In this document: piece after piece, positions 49,294-57,299 of the stretch
Numbering within the stretch: the first letter of the stretch is position 1
How the letters are laid out: each line of letters begins with the position of its first letter
Origin: Candidatus Obscuribacterales bacterium
GTDB lineage: Bacteria; Cyanobacteriota; Vampirovibrionia; Obscuribacterales; Obscuribacteraceae
Reading direction: 5' to 3'
DNA: 64,000 bases
Assembly: GCA_031292355.1 (NCBI GenBank)
Contig: JARLHI010000075.1
Location: 434,001 to 498,000, forward strand
Position numbers and translations under genes: made by a program
The notes under the pieces: model-generated
What the model saw: the letters and a program-made list of their open reading frames with translations, nothing else
Told to the model about the DNA's origin: nothing
Databases searched by the model: none

Positions 49294-50229
49294 TCAGTAA
49301 ATTATGGCACCAGGGAAACGGACCTTAGTCGTTGCCCCGTCTCCTTCAAAACGTGTCGCCCACTGCTCCTGTCCCTTTAATTCCGTAAACTTTTCGTATG
49401 GGCATGGATACTCCACTCTCACCGACGAGCTCTGCGTGTCTTTGACCAGTACCACAGATAGTCTCGGTGAATCAAAACGCAGTTCCTCAGTGAAAACAAT
49501 TTTTGGCATGCTAGCAACTAAATTTGTGACATCAAGCAGAGCAGAACTTCCGCTCACTTTTTCATTTGGTGACTCGGCTTTTCCAATAGTGAGAGTCTTC
49601 AAAGCCTCGCTCAAACGAGTGGATACTATGTACAGGAAAACAAGATGATATCGGAGGTCTCGATGCAAGGAAAACACAGCGTTGTCGTTTGCATGAATCA
49701 ATCGCTCCGGACCGATAGAGCCGTCAGCATCAGCCCCCTCAACAAAGTAACCAAGCAAAGTTTCCGAATGAGCCTTCTGCGATGTTAAGCGAATTCGTCC
49801 TTGGGTGTGCTTTATATGGTTAACAACAAGCCCAATATGTCGACGGTAAGTTTGAACAGCGTTTTTATAGGTTTTAAAAACAAGGTTTTTATTTCTCTCT
49901 GAAGTTGTTTCGAAAAAACACAACAAAATATTTTCGCAATCTTCCATGTATTCCATCATTGAATCTAAAAAAGCATCGAGTTCACCAATAAGCTTGTCAT
50001 CGAGCTGATCAGATTTTGCAAATACAAAATCTGTCTTGGAAGAAGTGTATGTTATAAGCAATGCCTGCAAGCGTCTTACGCACTGCGAATAGGCTGTATT
50101 GTAAATTCCGAGAGGGGCACGAAGACCATGTACTGTGTTAAATAAGGGCAGCGAGCTTGGCAGTGACGTTAGCGTACTGACAGCGGGAAGCAAGACTCCG
50201 CCGTTGTGTATCGGATACTCAGCTTTCAC
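49294..50229 (-). CDS. Hypothetical protein in defence island
   Basis: The protein has 311 residues, no signal peptide and no TM segment. It is mainly helical in the middle (LIGELDAFLDSMMEYMEDCE; KTYKNAVQTYRRHIGLVVNH) and beta-rich at the C terminus (LSVVLVKDTQSSSVRVEYPC). I do not recognise a family. It is flanked by the AAA+/subtilase operon and an IS. The start ATG 50229 has no clear SD. Confidence 0.55.
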   Translation of the reverse strand: MKAEYPIHNGGVLLPAVSTLTSLPSSLPLFNTVHGLRAPLGIYNTAYSQCVRRLQALLITYTSSKTDFVFAKSDQLDDKLIGELDAFLDSMMEYMEDCENILLCFFETTSERNKNLVFKTYKNAVQTYRRHIGLVVNHIKHTQGRIRLTSQKAHSETLLGYFVEGADADGSIGPERLIHANDNAVFSLHRDLRYHLVFLYIVSTRLSEALKTLTIGKAESPNEKVSGSSALLDVTNLVASMPKIVFTEELRFDSPRLSVVLVKDTQSSSVRVEYPCPYEKFTELKGQEQWATRFEGDGATTKVRFPGAIIY

Positions 50230-50319
50230 TTATACCACCCTGCCGTAGTCAAAAACCGTCGTCTTCCTTATGCCTTCCCCGACCCCACTTTTAGAACTGG
50301 GGATTAGGACTCCTCCTAG

Positions 50320-50480
50320 TTTTATATCGTCTTCTAACAGATTTTGCAAATTGCTCTTTTATGTGAACTGCTGCATGAATTTTTCAGGCGTTTGATTGTT
50401 TAAAGAACTGCAAAATTCTTGCCGCATGCAAGTGTGTCGCTTATGAAATCCATGGATCAGTGTAAATCGTGCATATCGTC
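50320..50480 (-). pseudogene. 3' end of an IS3-like transposase (fragment 1)
   Basis: On the minus strand CSSLNNQTPEKFMQQFT then TAA resembles the end of IS3/IS481-type integrase-core transposases (..rpH.sLn.qTP..f). The continuation KSNLQNLLEDDIKLGG and the surrounding about 70 bp recur at 59116-59190 (NNQASEKFMQPFKEKSNLQK). The two are remnants of the same element type. Confidence 0.45.
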
Positions 50481-50492
50481 TTAACTCATTTA

Positions 50493-51650
50493 AAATCTAA
50501 CTAGTGGCTTCTCGTTGCCTCAATTAAGATCGTACTATCTCCATTGTGGCGTCAGTGACATTGGCGTTTTGAAGAAGCCGTTCATACGGAGAATAAGCAG
50601 TTCCGTAAGTTCGATTAATCTTGCCGCCCTCTCTGCTCTCGCTCGCGAGCTTCATGGAGGGTTGAAAGAAGTTGGTGTAAAGCCGTGAGCGCTCGTAGAT
50701 GGCTTGCAGACTGCAGCACGATGCCTCCCCTTCGTATCGGTCATATCCGATTAATCGGCGCACAATAGAGCCGTTTCTTTCCTCAACGTGTGCCTGGTCG
50801 TTTTTCTTGTACTCTCTGGACCTGGTGAATGTCACCTGATTTTTCTTGCACCAATCCAAAAGCCCGTGGTTGATAAACTCGCTGCCATTGTCAGAATCGA
50901 TGCCGAGTATTTAGAATGGCAATTGTCCCTGCGCAGTTGTTAAAGCTTCGACAACGGCAACTTCAGATTTGCTAATTAGACCAAAGCATTCGGTCCACGT
51001 GCTTGCAATGTCGGTAATTGTCAGCGTATTCAAAAATTGTCCACTGGCAGTCTCTCCGCCATGGGCAACCAGATCGATTTCCAAAAAGCCTGGTCTTGCT
51101 TCGTTCCAGTCTGAGTAGGTGCGCACGGCAATTTGTCGTTTGAGCAGATGACCTGGTCGCGTTGTGCTTTTTCTTTTGCCATATTTTTTTCGTTCGCTTT
51201 TCAATAAACGGTCCATTGTCGCTGCACTCAAAGAGCACAACAGACATTTTGTCTCGAAGTCGAGATTAAGATGTCCGAACCGCTCCAGCGATTCGATTAG
51301 TGTTGGTATAAATGGAACCAGGCGTTGCGAACAAATGCGATTTGCCGCTTTCCACAGCACAATCAGCGTCTCTACAACTGTCGTTCCGTATTTTGGTTTT
51401 CGTGTTCTTTTGATTGGCGCCTTTGATTCGCCGTTCAACAACGCTATCGCGTGTTTTCTGTTGTAGCCAGTCCCGGCGACAAAACCGTCAAGCAGTAATC
51501 CTTTGTCAATCCAACTCGCTGCGCGGTAAACAGGTCTCAGTGCTTCAAATAATTCTCTTCTGCCGCTTGCTGTCATTTTTAGCCCCATGGTTTTCTCCTT
51601 CACAGGAGTTAGAATTTAATTGAGGCAACGAGAAGGCACTAGTTAGATTT
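50493..51650. mobile_element. Insertion sequence with 35-bp terminal inverted repeats, transposase inactivated
   Basis: The ends AAATCTAACTAGTGGCTTCT (50493-) and its inverse ending at 51650 match over 35 bp with one mismatch (GGCTTC versus GCCTTC). The 1158-bp element holds a single transposase gene on the minus strand, starting 13 bp inside the right inverted repeat and ending just before the left one. I do not assign a family beyond 'rve-type DDE transposase'. Confidence 0.8.
50524..51603 (-). pseudogene. rve/DDE transposase with one in-frame TAA
   Basis: It spans 360 codons in one phase. The N-terminal HTH part has RAASWIDKGLLLDGFVAGTG then YNRKHAIALLNG. Catalytic residues are D in PGFLEIDLVAHGG, D in GIDSDNGSEFINHG and E in DQAHVEERNGSIVRR, followed by LIGYDRYEGEAS. 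A TAA at 50911-50913 interrupts GQLPF-ILGIDSDN between the first and second Asp; nothing else is damaged. The copy should be unable to transpose itself unless the stop is a sequencing error or is read through. Confidence 0.8.
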
Positions 51651-51663
51651 TCGGTGATTCAAT

Positions 51664-51722
51664 GCGATATGCGCATGAAATTGGCCGGTGAAGCGCATTT
51701 CAAATTGGCCGACGCGCACTAA
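51664..51722. repeat. Solo IS21-type terminal repeats
   Basis: GCGCATGAAATTGGCCGGTGA and GCGCATTTCAAATTGGCCGA occur in tandem about 25 bp apart, ending GCGCAC. The TGGCC-containing, A/T-cored tandem boxes are characteristic of IS21-family ends, but differ from those of the element at 29 kb. No transposase is attached, so this is a leftover end of another IS21 type. Confidence 0.45.
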
Positions 51723-51789
51723 CCGCAATCGTTTGATGATTATTGTGCTGAACTCCACTGAGTCGCGGATTTTCCTGTGGTTTTGTGGG

Positions 51790-52395
51790 TCAGAAAAATT
51801 GCTCGTTTCCGATGACTCTATTCCAAGCGATTTGAACATTGGCCTCCGTCGACGTCGGCGGAAGTTTAAAATCGCTTGCCCGTTGCTTTAATAATTTCCA
51901 TGCAATATCACTTACTCTAAATGGAAATTCTTGCGGATAGCCCATCGTGCCGGCTTGTTCTACAAGCCCACGGATTATCAAGTGATGAACTATCGGAGAA
52001 GCGATGGGAGCTAGGAACAGTCTGTTTTTCCTGTATAGACAGATTCCTAACAGCACCTTTTCTTCATTGGACAAGTCATCCAACTGTTCGATAATCATCG
52101 GTTCAGTATCGCTCGGCTTCGTCAATGCTTTCGATCTTTTGAAAAAGACGAGTGCGAAAACTATGTAAAGGATGCCTCCTAGTATTGCACCGACTAATAT
52201 TCGCGATAACCAGACTTTCTCGTGAGAGGTCGGTGCCGTAATACCAAAGACTGTTTCTGTGAACGACGTTGGATGTAAAAAGATAGCGGAGCACAGACAG
52301 GCAAGGATTAAGCAAAATGGCAACCCCCACCGAAGTAGGAAGGCTACGTCGAATTTTCCTATTAAAGATACGACAGCGTCTTCAATTTTTGCCAC
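51790..52395 (-). CDS. SieB-like (superinfection exclusion B family) membrane protein
   Basis: The protein has 201 residues. Two TM helices (about 17-40 FLLRWGLPFCLILACLCSAI and 66-85 ILVGAILGGILYIVFALVFF) are followed by a cytoplasmic domain with LSNEEKVLLGICLYRKNRLF then PIVHHLIIRGLVEQAG and FPFRVSDIAWKLLKQRAS. This resembles the superinfection-exclusion B family (ls.eEk.lL..fl......i......v..L...gil......g....f.i..waw..L). SieB of lambdoid phages aborts superinfection. In a defence island this role is plausible; family membership is by pattern only. Confidence 0.6.
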   Translation of the reverse strand: MAKIEDAVVSLIGKFDVAFLLRWGLPFCLILACLCSAIFLHPTSFTETVFGITAPTSHEKVWLSRILVGAILGGILYIVFALVFFKRSKALTKPSDTEPMIIEQLDDLSNEEKVLLGICLYRKNRLFLAPIASPIVHHLIIRGLVEQAGTMGYPQEFPFRVSDIAWKLLKQRASDFKLPPTSTEANVQIAWNRVIGNEQFF

Positions 52396-52774
52396 AGATT
52401 GCCTCGAAAACTTATGATCCTATCAAAATAACTGCTTAGGAGAACTACCGACAGAGGATTGGCAGTGGTATCCGCATTATGTTCCAATGAGCCATACAAT
52501 TTCTCGGATCGATTTTCCTAAAAAATCTCAGCCTAAATTGCAACTTAATTAGTGGCCCTCAGTAACAAGAACGAGTTCCGTCTATGTCAGAGAATGACGA
52601 TATCATATACACTTCTTTGGCTCATGTCATTCCAGTGCCGACAAACGCAGCAGGGGTCGCGCTTTTTCCAAATCTCGCAATTGCAAGCTCTCCAATCTTG
52701 AGAACCATTCCATCGCCATGAACAACACTGTAGAATCGCAAGTTGTTGCCAAATGAAAACTTCCCGTTCACAGA
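52396..52774. other. Intergenic stretch with one 45-codon ORF
   Basis: The plus-strand frame 52584-52721 reads MSENDDIIYTSLAHVIPVPT then NAAGVALFPNLAIASSPILR. It is hydrophobic but lacks an SD and any relative. Otherwise this is the divergent promoter region between the SieB-like gene and the trypsin-like operon. Confidence 0.3.
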
Positions 52775-53614
52775 ATGACTGATCAAGATCTATACACCAG
52801 ATGTAAGCGTGCAATCGCGTTTGTTTATGAAGCGCCTGCTGTTAAGGGCGACGAATTTCCTTGTATTGGACAACACCCTATTGCCACTGGTTTCATGTTT
52901 GCGATCGCGCTGAAAGACCGGGACGTCTTTTATTTGCTCACAAACAAGCATGTTCTCTTTGAAGAAAAAGCCACACAGGACGTACTTATTTTGCGCACTC
53001 AGATGAGGGGGCTTAGAGATACAATCTGCGTACGTTTGAATGATCCAGAAGACAAGAAATTTGTTTATCAATCAATTGACCTTGAAACTGAAGGCTTGAA
53101 GAAGAACGTATGGCAACCCAACCTCGAGAGCGTTGACTTAGTGGCAATACATATACCGCTTGAAGGAGAACTAAATTTCGCTCCAGCATCGTTCACAATG
53201 GATAATCTTCATAACGGCTCAACTTTGTCCTTTGGCGTAGGGACGGCGGCGTGCGCTATTGGATATCTATCAGGTTACGCAGGTATCGAGAAGAATCACC
53301 CCATCGTGAGGTTTGGCCGAATTGCTATGACTAGTTCAGAGCAATGGCTTTCTACAGAAAGGAACTTTGCTATACGAGAGCAAGCTTATCTGGCAGAATT
53401 TAGCGCTGTAGGAGGAGCTAGTGGTTCGCCTGTAGTCCTCGATTTTCCTGAAAGACCCGACCATCCAATCATTATCGGAGTGGTGAAAAGTTCTATGACG
53501 AGTCTAAATAATGAACTGCAAGGATTGGTCGCAATTGAGCCGCCTATGAATCTGGCAGATTTTGTACAACAGTTGAAAGGTGAACTCTCCGGCCGCGGAA
53601 TGGAAGTGCTATGA
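52775..53614 (+). CDS. Trypsin-like serine peptidase, first gene of a two-gene operon
   Basis: The protein has 279 residues without a signal peptide. Triad: His in YLLTNKHVLFEEKA (about 56), Asp in LESVDLVAIHIPLEG (about 120) and Ser in FSAVGGASGSPVVLDF (about 217, GxSGSP). N-terminal GTGF-like TGFMFAIALKDRDVF precedes the His strand. The layout is the intracellular S1 'trypsin-like peptidase domain' often found fused or adjacent to effector or sensor genes in defence loci. The gene overlaps the next by 4 bases (ATGA). Confidence 0.8.
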   Translation: MTDQDLYTRCKRAIAFVYEAPAVKGDEFPCIGQHPIATGFMFAIALKDRDVFYLLTNKHVLFEEKATQDVLILRTQMRGLRDTICVRLNDPEDKKFVYQSIDLETEGLKKNVWQPNLESVDLVAIHIPLEGELNFAPASFTMDNLHNGSTLSFGVGTAACAIGYLSGYAGIEKNHPIVRFGRIAMTSSEQWLSTERNFAIREQAYLAEFSAVGGASGSPVVLDFPERPDHPIIIGVVKSSMTSLNNELQGLVAIEPPMNLADFVQQLKGELSGRGMEVL

Positions 53615-54735
53615 CAAATCTAAGTGGAGGCACCTTGCAGGAAAAGTGGTTTGAGAATGAGGAAGACGCAGCCAAGCTGCAATTAGAAAAGTATGACAAG
53701 CAATCACATGTCGAATTGCGGTGCGAATTCACAAGTTTATTGCCTAACATTCCTAGCACAGAACTTGAACGTATTCTGCTTGAGCGATTGACGCATTCGT
53801 TGCTCGCCTCTCCTTGTCCGATGTTCCCAATTGCGAAAGACCTCGATACGGTCTTCTTGGATTATGACTCTCCCTTGATGTCCACCTATATTCGGTGCTC
53901 ACTCAACAAATCCAGTCAGTTCTTCTTGTTTAGAACACTCGTCGAAGACACGCAATATCTGCGCTACCCAACTTTGAATATTGGACAGTGTATGGCATTG
54001 CTTCCTATGACGGCCTTTATAGCATCGTTGCTTATTTGCATCGGTAAGTTGGCTAATGACCTCCAGCACGACAAGAGCAAAACGATTACGGTAGCTTTAG
54101 AGATAGCTGACATCAAAGGGCGAATACTTTTTGGCGATCTGCCATTTGATATTGGAATACCGAGCCCGATCTTTCGGTGTGCAGAAGACAGGGTCTCAAT
54201 CGTAGAACATCTAAGCACAGAGGAGATTGAGAAACAGCTTGAGGACACTGTAGATAGGTTTACATCACGTATTTTTCGGTGCTTCCAACGCACATCGTCG
54301 TCGCCCGATACGTTTGGTCGAACCCACCCTGAGTGGTATGAACATCCACAACATCATCCTGACACGTTGCGAGTCATTGAAGCTGTGAAAGCAGGATACT
54401 ACAAATTTTGGAGACCGCCAGGCGAGGTCGTCGCGACAGTTGAGGAACTGGAGAAGATTTTTCAACCTAGTAGGGAGTTCATCATGAAAGCCATAGAGGC
54501 TGGCCCTACATGGGATTTGGAATACGAAACACGAGACCAAATCGACCTCAAAACCATTAGGGGTGCAAGCGGTCAGGAGTTTCCTCCTAATACTTACTGG
54601 GCGCTGTTTTCGCGGATGCAATCGTATGGTTTAGTTGAGGGTGTGACTAGATCAGGTGCAGCAGTTAAGGCACGCCAACTTCGTTTGACTAGGCTAGGAA
54701 AGTGGATAAACGAGCGACTTTCTCAGAACAGCTGA
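53611..54735 (+). CDS. Unknown partner of the trypsin-like peptidase
   Basis: The protein has 374 residues. The start ATGA overlaps the protease stop, implying coupled expression and probably a complex. A hydrophobic segment at about 130-148 (MALLPMTAFIASLLICIGKL) may be a TM helix or core helix. The C-terminal 80 residues look like a winged-helix (FPPNTYWALFSRMQSYGLVE then ARQLRLTRLGKWINERL). No family is recognised. Residues 200-235 form a charged helix (VEHLSTEEIEKQLEDTVDRF). Confidence 0.6.
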   Translation: MTNLSGGTLQEKWFENEEDAAKLQLEKYDKQSHVELRCEFTSLLPNIPSTELERILLERLTHSLLASPCPMFPIAKDLDTVFLDYDSPLMSTYIRCSLNKSSQFFLFRTLVEDTQYLRYPTLNIGQCMALLPMTAFIASLLICIGKLANDLQHDKSKTITVALEIADIKGRILFGDLPFDIGIPSPIFRCAEDRVSIVEHLSTEEIEKQLEDTVDRFTSRIFRCFQRTSSSPDTFGRTHPEWYEHPQHHPDTLRVIEAVKAGYYKFWRPPGEVVATVEELEKIFQPSREFIMKAIEAGPTWDLEYETRDQIDLKTIRGASGQEFPPNTYWALFSRMQSYGLVEGVTRSGAAVKARQLRLTRLGKWINERLSQNS

Positions 54736-54822
54736 CGGAGTAGTTCGACCATACAAAGAGGATGATTAGGGATTGACCAGGCGCTTCAGGTAAAAGAACT
54801 ATGACATTGCTGCAATTTCAAA

Positions 54823-55577
54823 CTATTCGCGCAGTGTCTCGAATTCAATTATGGCGTTCTCGGTGCAGGTGAGACTTGCCGTAAGCAACAAGCGTAAAGT
54901 GTCAATTTCCAAAAATTCTGGGCACTCAATCATGCTCAGCGTTGTCCTAAACAAGTCGAGATCTGGTATCAGACGCTCTTTATCAAGCGAATTTGTTATT
55001 GGATACATATAATAGGGTTCAAGAAGTCGCGCTAGCGGACTGTACTTTTGCTCAAGTACTAAGTATCGTTCATGTTTGTCGGTTGCAACCCAAACAGGAC
55101 CCCCCCATATGGTTCGCAGCACAGTCGAATTAATCGAGCAGTCGGCTTATGCGTATGCACCTGCTGGCAGAAATATAATTGCATCCATGTTCGCAGATAC
55201 TGTTTCTGAAATGCCTCCCAGTCAAACAGACGGATATTGCTGTTCTTCGCTGCTTCAACTACTCAGCTTTGAAAACCTTTAGCAGATACTATCCAGCCCC
55301 AATTTGCACCACAATCATTGACCAGAGTTCTCAGAGAGTGCACCACGGTTTTCGACACCTTTCTCTTCCAAAGCTTGCACTCGATAATTGTGGTGACGGG
55401 TGGAACTTGCTCATTATTCTCTGCTAGCACGTCGACATTTACACGACCACGCACGGTTTGTATTTGAACATCCGTGGCAGCCGACAAGCAACACTCATTT
55501 AGGAGCCTGGCAACACAGTCTTGCAGTGCTCGCCACTGCGTAGGGAGATTATCAATCATCAGACATGTCATATTCAT
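54823..55577 (-). pseudogene. Mrr/PD-(D/E)xK-like nuclease gene with two frameshifts
   Basis: The first frame (55263-55577) reads VNVDVLAENNEQVPPVTTII then ECKLWKRKVSKTVVHSLRTL and GANWGWIVSAKGFQ, a PD-(D/E)xK nuclease core of Mrr-like type (D...ECK...K..v..l). After a shift near 55260 it continues VVEAAKNSNIRLFDWEAFQK. After another shift at a run of seven C (55099-55105) the third frame (54823-55122) completes the C terminus. All three pieces together give about 250 residues. The homopolymer shift could be a sequencing error. Confidence 0.6.
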
Positions 55578-55685
55578 GGCAGTATTGAAAGAATTGACAT
55601 TAACGTGTTAACCTCTCACACTCAACTTAATCGACTAATCGAAGACCAAGCTAATTAGCGGGGTGCAGTGACAAACCGGTTTACG

Positions 55686-57299
55686 TCAATCAGCCACTAC
55701 TTGCAGGTTGCGCGAAAAATAATTAGAAACTGAAACCTTCGGTGTCAGGGCTGGGCACCACCTCTTTAATGATTTTTTCATGAACTCGACAACCGTCACA
55801 GTAACAAGCTCAACCTTATCAGATCTGCACAAAACAAGGAACGCATCGTGCATCGGTAAAACGATTTTCGCATGAGGTCTAATTTCTGAGTGGATCATTA
55901 CAAGGGCCTCTTTGAAAATCAATGAGCCAGTGCCTTGAACTTTGTGACTTACGATCGTCCTTCTCTGTTTTGGCGATAAATCGCCATCGCTAATTTTAAA
56001 GTACTTGGTGCAAGCCTGAGCGGTGCTTATACGTGAGGTCGACAACACTTCCGAGTAAAGTTCTTCTTTCCACTCCATGATTCGCTTGAACCGCTTAAAA
56101 AACTTTTCTAAACGCACACCAGCACCTAGTTGGTGCTTATTTGCGAGCTTCTTCAAAGAGGTAACACTCATTCCATAACTGTAAGATAAGAATAAGACCT
56201 TGGCAAAATTCCTTGAGCTTATATCAGAGAATACCGAGTCGGCTATAAACTCATAGATATCACGCGAATTGTAGAGATCGATCAAATCTGCGCATCCGCT
56301 CAAAGAGCCAAGTATGCCAGCTTCAAATTGATCATAGTCTACGTATATAAATTGATGACCCGGAGGTGCTGAAATGATTCGCCTGTTAACTTTGGAAATA
56401 TTTTGAAGCTCAGGATCTTTGAAAATAATTCTGCCCGTTGTAGTTCCGAAGATTTCAACAATCGGATGTAACCGAGAGCCACTAGCTGGAATTTTCTTGA
56501 AGATTTGCTGTTCTCTACGAAGTGAAATCACGTCCGCCAACGTCCCCAACACTGGTTCGGTGGCTGCCAACAATTCAATTTGACGGTCCACCTGTTCAAC
56601 ATGCACAGCCTCATCACCATATTGCTTCAGAATTTTCGTCTTGTCGTATTCGTTGGGTAAACAAAGTGGAATATTCGTTGTGTCAGACAAAGTTTTTATT
56701 CGAGTATAAAGATTTTTTTCTACATTCCGACGAATGCCGTTTATCATACGACTGTCATACAAAACTCCTTCTACGGAAATGTTCGCCACCACTGCAAACG
56801 CAGGCTGTTCGATTGAAAAAAAACGATTAACAGCTGGCTGGTGCGCCAAGTCTTCGATCAACTTTATGATGTTCAGCTTGAAACAATTTAAAAAAGCCTG
56901 AACGATTTCATTCAATTTTTGCTGACTTGAACGCAGTTCCATATGCCCCCAAAAAGCTGAAAGATATTGATCGATGGCTGCATGATTTGTACCCTCAATG
57001 CTTTGGAGCAGCCTCGCAACATTCGACCGAGCCGTTGTAGTTTTTTTATCTTCATTTGAGCATATCGTCATCGCTAAATGACTAGCGTCAGCGATGTTCG
57101 GTGGGAACGTTTGTTTCGCTACTACGAATTCATCAATCAGTAGCGAAGTGTCGTGAAAAAACAGAGTGTCAGCGTGACATTGCAAATCGTCTCTACGAAT
57201 TTGTTCAACCTTGCCATCGCTCAACAATAGATAGTAATGACTATCATGACGATTGCTAAAATCTTTCATGAAAGTGGCGAAGGATATTTTTTTATTCAT
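55686..57299 (-). CDS. Family A DNA polymerase paired with reverse transcriptase
   Basis: The protein has 537 residues. The C-terminal polymerase half has IFGTTTGRIIFKDPELQNIS (the family A TGR...p.lQni element), motif A IYVDYDQFEAGILGSLSG (about 319-336), motif B SRNFAKVLFLSYSYGMSV (about 362-379) and motif C LPMHDAFLV (about 481-489, HD retained, the usual Glu being Ala). The catalytic aspartates are present. The N-terminal 250 residues are divergent and I see no intact 3'-5' exonuclease motifs. It overlaps the upstream RT gene by 8 bases, so the two are translated together. Probably makes or extends DNA initiated by the RT; that is inference. Confidence 0.85.
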   Translation of the reverse strand: MNKKISFATFMKDFSNRHDSHYYLLLSDGKVEQIRRDDLQCHADTLFFHDTSLLIDEFVVAKQTFPPNIADASHLAMTICSNEDKKTTTARSNVARLLQSIEGTNHAAIDQYLSAFWGHMELRSSQQKLNEIVQAFLNCFKLNIIKLIEDLAHQPAVNRFFSIEQPAFAVVANISVEGVLYDSRMINGIRRNVEKNLYTRIKTLSDTTNIPLCLPNEYDKTKILKQYGDEAVHVEQVDRQIELLAATEPVLGTLADVISLRREQQIFKKIPASGSRLHPIVEIFGTTTGRIIFKDPELQNISKVNRRIISAPPGHQFIYVDYDQFEAGILGSLSGCADLIDLYNSRDIYEFIADSVFSDISSRNFAKVLFLSYSYGMSVTSLKKLANKHQLGAGVRLEKFFKRFKRIMEWKEELYSEVLSTSRISTAQACTKYFKISDGDLSPKQRRTIVSHKVQGTGSLIFKEALVMIHSEIRPHAKIVLPMHDAFLVLCRSDKVELVTVTVVEFMKKSLKRWCPALTPKVSVSNYFSRNLQVVAD

